A DNA stretch of 7,950 nt from Bacteroides sp. (GTDB lineage Bacteria > Bacteroidota > Bacteroidia > Bacteroidales > Bacteroidaceae). The position numbers and the translations under genes are program-made. Location: the NCBI GenBank assembly GCA_030529405.1, contig JAUMWZ010000044.1, positions 2,124-10,073 on the forward strand, written 5' to 3'. Position 1 is the stretch's first letter. Every line of letters begins with the position of its first letter. The notes below the pieces were generated by a model. The model saw only the letters and a list, made by a program, of their open reading frames with translations, made no database searches and was not told where the DNA came from. Positions 1 to 5,174 of the stretch are shown here, one piece after another.

Positions 1-941
1 TAGTCGATATTATGCTTTTGTCCTACTTTCATTGCATCAAGCATAACCATCTTCATGATGCCTTTTGAGTTGTTTATCTTTTCAATTACTCCATCATACA
101 CTTTCTCCCAAAAGCGTGGTACGCTACACATCAACGTTGGTCTAATCTCAACAAGTGTTTTCCTAATCTCCGTAGGGCGAAGGTTTACGCATATTTGAAC
201 GCCTTTATGCAAACAAAGGTAGCACCATGCTTTTTCCAACACGTGTGTAAGCGGTAAGAAGCAAACAGACACGTCCTTGTCGCTCATAGTGTCCAGTCTG
301 ATGTCATGACCTCTAAACTGCTCTACATAGTTGTTGTGAGTCAGCACAACTCCTTTAGGCTCGCCTGTTGTTCCAGAAGTGTACAGAATGTTTGCTATAT
401 CTTCCGTGTTGGCTCTGCTTATTCTTTCTGCTATAAGGTCTTTATGTTTGAGGCTTTTTCCTTTCTCAATAAATTCGTAGAAATATATTGAGTCGTTGTC
501 GCCTTCTTCTTTTACAACAGTTTCGTCAAATATTATTATGTTTTGTAGTGATGAACACAGCTCTTTAACCTTTCTCACTGTGTCATACTGATATTGTTCT
601 CCAACAAATATTGTCTTTATCTGTGCGTCGTTTATTATATACTGTGCTTGCTCGGCAGAACTTGTTGCATAAAACGGAATGGTTACGGCTCTGTTCTTAA
701 ATGCTCCAAAGTCCACGTAAAACCACTCGGGCTTGTTTTGTGAGAATATACCCACATTCTCTTGTTCAGCTATTCCTAGCTCCGCCATTGCGTTTGCGCA
801 GATGTCTATATTGTTTGAAAGTTCGTTCCAAGAAATAGGAATCCATGTGTCAGTCTTGTAGCAACGATATTTTAGTGCCACTCTATCTCCATACTTTTTA
901 GCTCTCAATGAGGGCAAAGCAGATAAGTGATAATATTCCAT
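1..941 (-). CDS. Long-chain acyl-CoA synthetase (AMP-binding), N-terminal 313 residues, cut by window edge
   Basis: This cytoplasmic or membrane-associated enzyme would activate long-chain fatty acids to acyl-CoA through an acyl-adenylate, using ATP and CoA. The minus-strand frame is open from an ATG at 941-939 to the window edge, giving 313 residues of an expected ~600, so the C-terminal half with the lid region is outside the window. The ATP/AMP-binding P-loop YTSGTTGEPKG lies at residues 187-197. It is followed by FLPLTHVLEKAW (near residue 226) and VPRFWEKVYDGVIEKI, both typical of the FAA1/COG1022 type of long-chain synthetase. Upstream, QNKPEWFYVDFGA and IPFYATSSAEQ also fit this family. 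The protein starts MEYYHLSALPSLRAKKYGD with no signal peptide. It is transcribed away from the other genes and is probably unrelated housekeeping lipid metabolism. Family assignment is firm; chain-length preference is not visible. Confidence 0.93.
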   Translation of the reverse strand, partial: MEYYHLSALPSLRAKKYGDRVALKYRCYKTDTWIPISWNELSNNIDICANAMAELGIAEQENVGIFSQNKPEWFYVDFGAFKNRAVTIPFYATSSAEQAQYIINDAQIKTIFVGEQYQYDTVRKVKELCSSLQNIIIFDETVVKEEGDNDSIYFYEFIEKGKSLKHKDLIAERISRANTEDIANILYTSGTTGEPKGVVLTHNNYVEQFRGHDIRLDTMSDKDVSVCFLPLTHVLEKAWCYLCLHKGVQICVNLRPTEIRKTLVEIRPTLMCSVPRFWEKVYDGVIEKINNSKGIMKMVMLDAMKVGQKHNID

Positions 942-973
942 TATATATGTTTTTTGAATGTAATTTACGTCTG

Positions 974-981
974 CAAAGTTA
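974..981 (-). promoter_or_regulatory. Candidate -7 promoter box of the acyl-CoA synthetase gene
   Basis: Read on the minus strand, this is TAACTTTG, an exact match to the Bacteroidetes -7 consensus TAnnTTTG, 32 bp upstream of the ATG at 941. The nearest upstream TTTG is only 12 bp away, shorter than the usual 19-21, so the -33 element is unsupported. A start site roughly 25 nt before the ATG would follow. Confidence 0.45.
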
Positions 982-1183
982 TTAGTTTTATTTCAAACAC
1001 AACTATATTCTGCTCTATTCTTGGGATATATCTATTATTTTAACCCTAATTGTGTGTATAAATGGGTTGTAGACTGTTTTTACTCGTGAGATTAACTCTT
1101 GTTTATTTAGATGTGATGTAAGCCTTACCTTTGTTATGGTTGTTTCTGAGTTAATGCTCTGTCTTTCTTTGTTTTACCTCTAA

Positions 1184-1322
1184 GTGTCTATTGTGTGTTT
1201 CTAAACTGTATATGGTTTAGAAATAGACTATATACAGTTTACTTCTAAATGATATACGGTTTGAAAGTCAGTTGTATATTGTTTAGACGTGAGTCTTTAG
1301 TTATATATAATCTGAAAAATTA
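1184..1322 (+). repeat. Array 1 of degenerate 22-bp intergenic repeats
   Basis: Units begin at 1184, 1206, 1228, 1250 and 1272, exactly 22 bp apart. A further copy at about 1301 is shifted by 7 bp. The best conserved part is CTGTATATGGTTTA or a close variant (CTATATACAGTTTA, TGATATACGGTTTG, TTGTATATTGTTTA); the second half of each unit is looser and A/T-rich. The 1184 unit is the most diverged of the in-phase copies. Repeats of the same period, core and orientation occur at 3489-3598 and at the right window end. Confidence 0.75.
1202..1241 (+). other. Long hairpin with GAAA loop inside repeat array 1
   Basis: Two adjacent repeat units form an inverted repeat. The left arm is 1202-1219 (TAAACTGTATATGGTTTA), the loop is GAAA at 1220-1223, and the right arm is 1224-1241 (TAGACTATATACAGTTTA). 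The outer 12 bp are perfect in DNA. The inner 6 pairs include two G-U pairs that form only in plus-strand RNA, giving an 18-bp stem closed by a GNRA-type tetraloop. No T-tract follows, so it is not a typical intrinsic terminator. Its role is unknown. Confidence 0.6.
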
Positions 1323-1724
1323 ACATTGGGAACCAGTCTTGTTAATACATTGGATACTGTGTGTTATTGGCATTCTTGCCGTGAGAAAATCTTTTACTTT
1401 GCGGTCGTTGCTGTGTGTTTTGTTTGTTGTAATCTGCTGTAAAAGTTTGCTGTATGGCTTTGTGACTAATTGCAGAAAGTTTTTTGTGATGGTTGTTGTT
1501 TGCTCTTTTTGTTTTTATGTGTCTGTTGTTTCTTCTCAAGTATATTTGTTGGCTAAAGTGAAAGTGAACTTGCTAACTATTGTCTAAGGGTTTTATTTTA
1601 TCAAATAAGAGTGTTTTGTTGGTTGTTGGTGATTTAACATCGCTATAAATAGCTGTTTAAGTGTGTTTTATGCTTATATGAACTATACTTAACATATTCG
1701 TAACAATTATTTCTTTGTTTTTTA

Positions 1725-1755
1725 TTGGTTATTGTTTTCTACTTACTTAATTTTG
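1725..1755 (+). promoter_or_regulatory. Candidate promoter of the fimbrillin-nuclease gene
   Basis: TAATTTTG at 1748-1755 matches the Bacteroidetes -7 consensus TAnnTTTG exactly. A TTG (within TATTGG) ends at 1727, leaving a 20-bp spacer, within the usual 19-21 bp of the -33/-7 promoter. Transcription would start near 1760 and give a leader of roughly 135 nt. Confidence 0.5.
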
Positions 1756-1770
1756 TTCACGTTAGAATGT

Positions 1771-1795
1771 AAAACGACAGTGAATTGTCGGTTTT
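1771..1795 (+). other. Hairpin in the leader of the fimbrillin-nuclease gene
   Basis: AAAACGACA (1771-1779) pairs with TGTCGGTTTT (1786-1795) with one bulged G, around a 6-nt loop GTGAAT. It would sit near the 5' end of the transcript if the 1748-1755 promoter box is right. It could stabilise the transcript or mark a binding site; the downstream TTTTGAAG is too weak a T-tract for a clear terminator. Confidence 0.35.
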
Positions 1796-1897
1796 GAAGA
1801 TAAAAACTATCTATAAATAAAATTAAACTAAAGGTTCTGATAAACAAGATGTTTAGCCACTAAAGGCAATGTCTGTTAAAGAGAAAACACAAAAGAG

Positions 1898-3487
1898 ATG
1901 AGAAAACATTTGAATTTATTACTGATGGCGTCTTTAGTCGTTTTGGCGGCTTGCCAATCAGACAAAGAAGATGAAATCTTGGTAGAAAGAAGCAAACCGT
2001 TAAGGTTTTCTTCGGTGGTTGAAGGGCAGGTTTACACACGTGCTTATGGGTCTACTTGGGAAGGTGGAGATGTGATTGGGGTGTTCATGAAGAAAAAAGA
2101 CCAAGCACTAGCTGACGAAAACATTGTTGAAGGAGTGAAAAACTTTCCTTTCATAACAAAAGAGGGCGACGGAAACTTCGTTTCAAACAAAGAACCTAAA
2201 TCGTATCCGGAAGATGGCACAGAGGTTGATTTCATAGCATACTACCCATACAGCGAAACCTTAGCAGGAACAACACTGAAACTTGATGTTGCTGACCAAA
2301 CAAATCAGAACAAAATAGATGTCCTTTATTCTAACAATCTAAAAGCAAGAAGCAAAACATCGGTGCAAGGCAATTTGCAGTTTCTGCACAAACTTGCTCA
2401 CTTAACCATAAATCTAACCTCACCTAATGCGTCGAACATCAATGATGCAAAGATATTCCTAAATTCAGTAAATACTAAGGCAGACTTTGATTTGGCTGCA
2501 AACACACTTACCGTTGATGACACTTCGGCTAAGAAAGTGGAGCTAAAAAAAGAGGGAAACTCTGCTACAGCAATATTACTTCCAGCAACAAATATATCTG
2601 CTGTGAAGCTAATTATAGAGTTGGGCAACGAACAGAAAGAAGTGTCTTTACCTAGCAACATAACATCTTTCGAGGGAGGAAAGAGATATGTGTTCAAGAT
2701 AAATATATCTAAGTCGGGACAAGTGATAGACCCTGAGGCAGAAGGTTACATACGTTGGAGAGAAACTCCAGTGATAACTAAAGAACAGCTAAAGAGCAAC
2801 CACTTATATTACATAAACCACAAGTTTCAAGAGATGACTGACCCTGTGACAAAGGGTAAGATGAGAAACTACAGCCTTCTGTATGACTCTAAACTTAAGT
2901 TCTCTTATTGGGTGGCTTATCCTTTATTCCAAAAGGCGATAACAAAAAAGGTTGATAGAACAGACAGATGGGGAATTTATGACCCAGGAGTAAGTAGTAG
3001 CTTACAAGTAAACTTGAAGTCTGGATATGGTGGTGGTTATGACAGAGGACACCAACTACCAAGTGCAGACAGAGTGTCAGAAATATTTGCTAATGAATCG
3101 ACATTCTACCCTACAAATATGACTCCTCAAGTGGGTAGAAAACTAAATCAGAGTATATGGCAAGAATTGGAGCAAAATGTGAGAAGCTGGGTTAGCGGAA
3201 CAGATACTGTGTTCGTCGTTACAGGTGCTATGCCTCCAAAAGATGAAAGTCAGTACGAAAGAATAAAAAATACGGTTAAACCAGCTTACTACTTTAAGGC
3301 TTTGGCAAGAAAAGTAGGCGGAGTGTTCTACACTATTGGTTTCAAACTAGAAAACAGAGAATATAACGGAAGGGACTTTTGGCAAGGAGTTATGTCGGTA
3401 GAAGAGCTTGAAAGAGAAACAGGATTTACCTTCTTCCCTTCATTAGATGCAGGAGCCAAGAAACTTGATAGAAGTAAATGGCAATAG
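1898..3487 (+). CDS. Surface lipoprotein: fimbrillin-like module fused to a DNA/RNA non-specific endonuclease
   Basis: This is a predicted outer-membrane lipoprotein that cleaves DNA and RNA without sequence specificity. Residues 1-18 form a lipoprotein signal ending LAA-C19. The following QSDKEDE is acidic, resembling the export signal of surface-exposed Bacteroidetes lipoproteins. Residues ~35-275 are a fimbrillin (Mfa-like) module with VYTRAYGSTWEGGDVIGVF, VDFIAYYPY and DQTNQNKIDVLYS. Residues ~300-525 are a NucA/EndoG/Serratia-type nuclease. The motif DRGHQLPSADR (382-392) holds the expected catalytic His385. Asn407 in TNMTP and the pair Asn417/Glu425 in LNQSIWQELE match the family's conserved Asn and Glu positions, including the 8-residue spacing, so the active site looks intact. 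The ATG at 1898 is supported by the signal peptide that follows directly. The fimbrillin module is paralogous to that of the next gene, which starts 142 nt downstream. Nuclease activity is confident; the role of the fimbrillin part is inferred. Confidence 0.92.
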   Translation: MRKHLNLLLMASLVVLAACQSDKEDEILVERSKPLRFSSVVEGQVYTRAYGSTWEGGDVIGVFMKKKDQALADENIVEGVKNFPFITKEGDGNFVSNKEPKSYPEDGTEVDFIAYYPYSETLAGTTLKLDVADQTNQNKIDVLYSNNLKARSKTSVQGNLQFLHKLAHLTINLTSPNASNINDAKIFLNSVNTKADFDLAANTLTVDDTSAKKVELKKEGNSATAILLPATNISAVKLIIELGNEQKEVSLPSNITSFEGGKRYVFKINISKSGQVIDPEAEGYIRWRETPVITKEQLKSNHLYYINHKFQEMTDPVTKGKMRNYSLLYDSKLKFSYWVAYPLFQKAITKKVDRTDRWGIYDPGVSSSLQVNLKSGYGGGYDRGHQLPSADRVSEIFANESTFYPTNMTPQVGRKLNQSIWQELEQNVRSWVSGTDTVFVVTGAMPPKDESQYERIKNTVKPAYYFKALARKVGGVFYTIGFKLENREYNGRDFWQGVMSVEELERETGFTFFPSLDAGAKKLDRSKWQ

Positions 3488-3488
3488 G

Positions 3489-3598
3489 CTGATATATAAC
3501 TCATAAGTGACTATATACAAATTAAAAATAAACTATATACAAATTAGAAGTAGACTGTATACAGTTGATAAGTAGAGTATATATCGCTTGCAAATAAG
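3489..3598 (+). repeat. Array 2 of 22-bp intergenic repeats, five units
   Basis: Five units start at 3489, 3511, 3533, 3555 and 3577, exactly 22 bp apart, beginning 2 nt after the nuclease stop codon and filling most of the gap to the next gene. Cores are CTATATACAAATTA (twice), CTGTATACAGTTGA and the more diverged GTATATATCGCTTG; the first unit is also diverged. Unit tails resemble AAAAATAA, GAAGTAGA or TAAGTAGA. Core and orientation match array 1. There are no unique spacers. Confidence 0.82.
3554..3565. promoter_or_regulatory. Perfect 12-bp dyad ACTGTATACAGT in array 2
   Basis: This repeat core is a perfect palindrome, and other units carry imperfect versions of the same dyad at 22-bp spacing, about two turns of B-DNA. 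That arrangement could serve a dimeric DNA-binding protein on one helix face, and the site is 65 bp upstream of the next start codon. Operator function is inference; an interspersed repeat with no regulatory role is the alternative. Confidence 0.35.
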
Positions 3599-3629
3599 AT
3601 AAAAAACACATAATGCAAATCTAACTTAT

Positions 3630-5078
3630 ATGATTATGAAAACTAAGCATTTATTACCCGCAATGTTTGCTATTTTTGCTGCATTTGCAACTTCATCTTG
3701 TACTACAAATGATGATTATAGCGAATGGGACGATGGTTCTAAAGAACAGAAAGTGACATTCCGTTCAGTAGTGAAAGAATTGAAAACTAGAGCAACGGAC
3801 TCTCAATGGGCAGACGGAGACCAAGTAGGTGTGTTTATGACTAAGGCTAACGAAGCTGTTGCCACTACTAACTCTGCCGTGAAATATATAGCTAAAGAAG
3901 ACGGACAATTAACACCTGCCGACGAAAATCAAAGCCACTTCTATCCAAAAGATGGCAGTGCGGTGGACTTTGTTGCATACTATCCATACAAAGACGGATT
4001 GACAAACAATGTGTACAAAGTTGATGTATCAGACCAAACAAATCAACCTGCAATAGACTTGTTATATTCTGACAACGTGAAAGCTGCTACAAAAGAAACA
4101 CAAAAACCTGTGCTGGTTTTCACACATAAATTGTCAGGGGTTAAGTTGGAAGTGTCTAAGGACGGAACAATACCAAGTCTTGACGGACTAAAAGTAACAA
4201 TCAAAGGAGTGAAAACTACTGCCGACTTCAATCTTGCTAGTGGCGAGTTTAGCGCACAAGACGGTGTGAAAGATGTTGCATTAAAAGTTAATGGAAATAT
4301 AGCTACTGCTATCTTAATACCTGAACAAGCTCTTGCTGACGTAAAAGTCGCTTTCGAACTAAACGGTAAGACTTTCGAAGCAAGCTATCCACAGTCAGAA
4401 CTGAAAAGTGGTAGCATGCACAAAAACAAAGTGCTTATCAGCGAAAAGAACGGTAGAATATATGTAGAGTTTGGAAACTCAACTATCACAGACTGGGAAG
4501 AGGTTGCAGGAGCAGATATAAACGTTGAATTCGGAAACGGCGATACACCTACACCTCCAAATCCACCAACTCCGCCAATGGGAGAAAAGAAAGTGTTTTT
4601 GAACGAAGAGTTTGGAACACCTACTAAAGGTAAGTTCTGGCCTAAAGTACATGAGTATACTGGCTATACAGATACAAATAATTACACACATAGTGATCCT
4701 CTACAGGGAGGTCAATCATATTCTTCAGCCGATATAAGAACCACAACGACTATAAATGGTCATCTTTGGCTAGCCGCAACTAAGGACTGCGCTTTGAAAA
4801 TCTCAGGCATGAACACAGAAGGATATAAAGACTTAAAACTTACTTATAGTATCGCAGCTAATGATGCTAATGTAGAGATGAATATCATAGAAGTATCTGT
4901 TGATGGCGATAAGAAGATTGCTGTTCCTTCTAATGTTGTTGCAGAAAAGAATAAATACGTTACGATTGAATTAAATTTACCCGAGAGTATTACGTTTGTT
5001 CAATTCTCTAGTCTGAAAACAACAAACAAAAAGGGATATAGAATAGATAATATAAAGATTGAAGGAACTAAAAAATAA
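3630..5078 (+). CDS. Fimbrillin-like lipoprotein with C-terminal putative beta-sandwich domain
   Basis: This is a predicted outer-membrane, probably surface-exposed lipoprotein of 482 residues. The signal peptide ends TSS-C24; a second ATG at codon 3 (3636) is an equally good start. Residues ~40-300 are a fimbrillin (Mfa-like) module close to that of the upstream nuclease: KTRATDSQWADGDQVGVFM, VDFVAYYPY and DQTNQPAIDLLYS, ending in STITDWEEV, a common closing motif of such modules. A proline-rich linker (DTPTPPNPPTPP, 305-316) leads to residues ~320-482. That part begins VFLNEEFGTPTKGKFW and ends YRIDNIKIEGTKK, a pattern seen in secreted jelly-roll or carbohydrate-binding-like domains of Bacteroidetes; I cannot name its exact family. 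No catalytic motif is visible. It may bind a surface ligand or support the nuclease. It lies 142 nt after the nuclease gene with no terminator between them, so co-transcription is plausible. The fimbrillin call is firm; the C-terminal assignment is tentative. Confidence 0.85.
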   Translation: MIMKTKHLLPAMFAIFAAFATSSCTTNDDYSEWDDGSKEQKVTFRSVVKELKTRATDSQWADGDQVGVFMTKANEAVATTNSAVKYIAKEDGQLTPADENQSHFYPKDGSAVDFVAYYPYKDGLTNNVYKVDVSDQTNQPAIDLLYSDNVKAATKETQKPVLVFTHKLSGVKLEVSKDGTIPSLDGLKVTIKGVKTTADFNLASGEFSAQDGVKDVALKVNGNIATAILIPEQALADVKVAFELNGKTFEASYPQSELKSGSMHKNKVLISEKNGRIYVEFGNSTITDWEEVAGADINVEFGNGDTPTPPNPPTPPMGEKKVFLNEEFGTPTKGKFWPKVHEYTGYTDTNNYTHSDPLQGGQSYSSADIRTTTTINGHLWLAATKDCALKISGMNTEGYKDLKLTYSIAANDANVEMNIIEVSVDGDKKIAVPSNVVAEKNKYVTIELNLPESITFVQFSSLKTTNKKGYRIDNIKIEGTKK

Positions 5079-5106
5079 AACGTATATAATACAATCTTGA
5101 AAGAAT

Positions 5107-5143
5107 AAGAACAGGATAGGGAAGTGCTCTACCCTGTTCTTTT
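5107..5143 (+). terminator. Intrinsic terminator or attenuator after the fimbrillin-like gene
   Basis: AAGAACAGG (5107-5115) pairs perfectly with CCTGTTCTT (5133-5141). Inside, AGGG (5118-5121) can pair with CTCT (5127-5130), closing a 5-nt loop. The right arm runs into a short T-rich stretch ending at 5143. The hairpin lies 29 nt after the fimbrillin stop and 32 nt before the chosen receptor start. The T-tract is short, so partial read-through into the receptor gene is possible. Confidence 0.7.
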
Positions 5144-5174
5144 GTGGTATTTAGTAAGAGTATTAAACAAAACA

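Larger units (their letters stand above)
942..1897. other. Divergent intergenic region (~950 bp), no convincing gene
   Basis: This region separates the leftward acyl-CoA synthetase from the rightward nuclease lipoprotein. It contains, in order, the minus-strand promoter box, a phased 22-bp repeat array with a long hairpin (1184-1322), a strongly G/T-rich plus strand (about 1330-1620), and a promoter and leader for the nuclease gene (1725-1897). The only open frames are a TTG-started 82-codon plus frame (1339-1587) and an overlapping TTG-started 65-codon minus frame (1342-1539). Their products are respectively a Val/Leu/Cys/Phe-rich string and an Asn/Gln/Lys-rich string, as expected from the skewed base composition. 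Neither has a recognisable motif. Confidence 0.7.

Noticed and set aside
306..491. 61-codon plus-strand open frame
   Set aside because: It lies antisense inside the acyl-CoA synthetase, over the P-loop coding region; the minus-strand protein has clear family motifs and this one has none.
1001..1045. Extra repeat units near CTATATTCTG and GGATATATCT
   Set aside because: The spacing is 21 bp rather than 22 and the unit tails do not match; too weak to add to array 1.
1342..1539. 65-codon minus-strand frame with a basic, Asn/Gln-rich product
   Set aside because: It has a TTG start and overlaps the equally weak plus frame; its composition follows the A/C-rich strand and no motif is present.
1339..1587. 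82-codon plus-strand frame with a hydrophobic product
   Set aside because: It has a TTG start, no supporting signal upstream, and a Val/Leu/Cys/Phe content explained by the G/T-rich DNA; it is not a convincing membrane protein.
3489..3598. CRISPR array
   Set aside because: Units are 22 bp head to tail with degenerate sequence throughout and no unique spacers; no cas genes are visible.
5124..5174. Upstream start of the receptor at 5124
   Set aside because: It would begin in the loop of a terminator-like hairpin and bury the signal peptide behind 17 extra residues; 5175 gives a standard signal.
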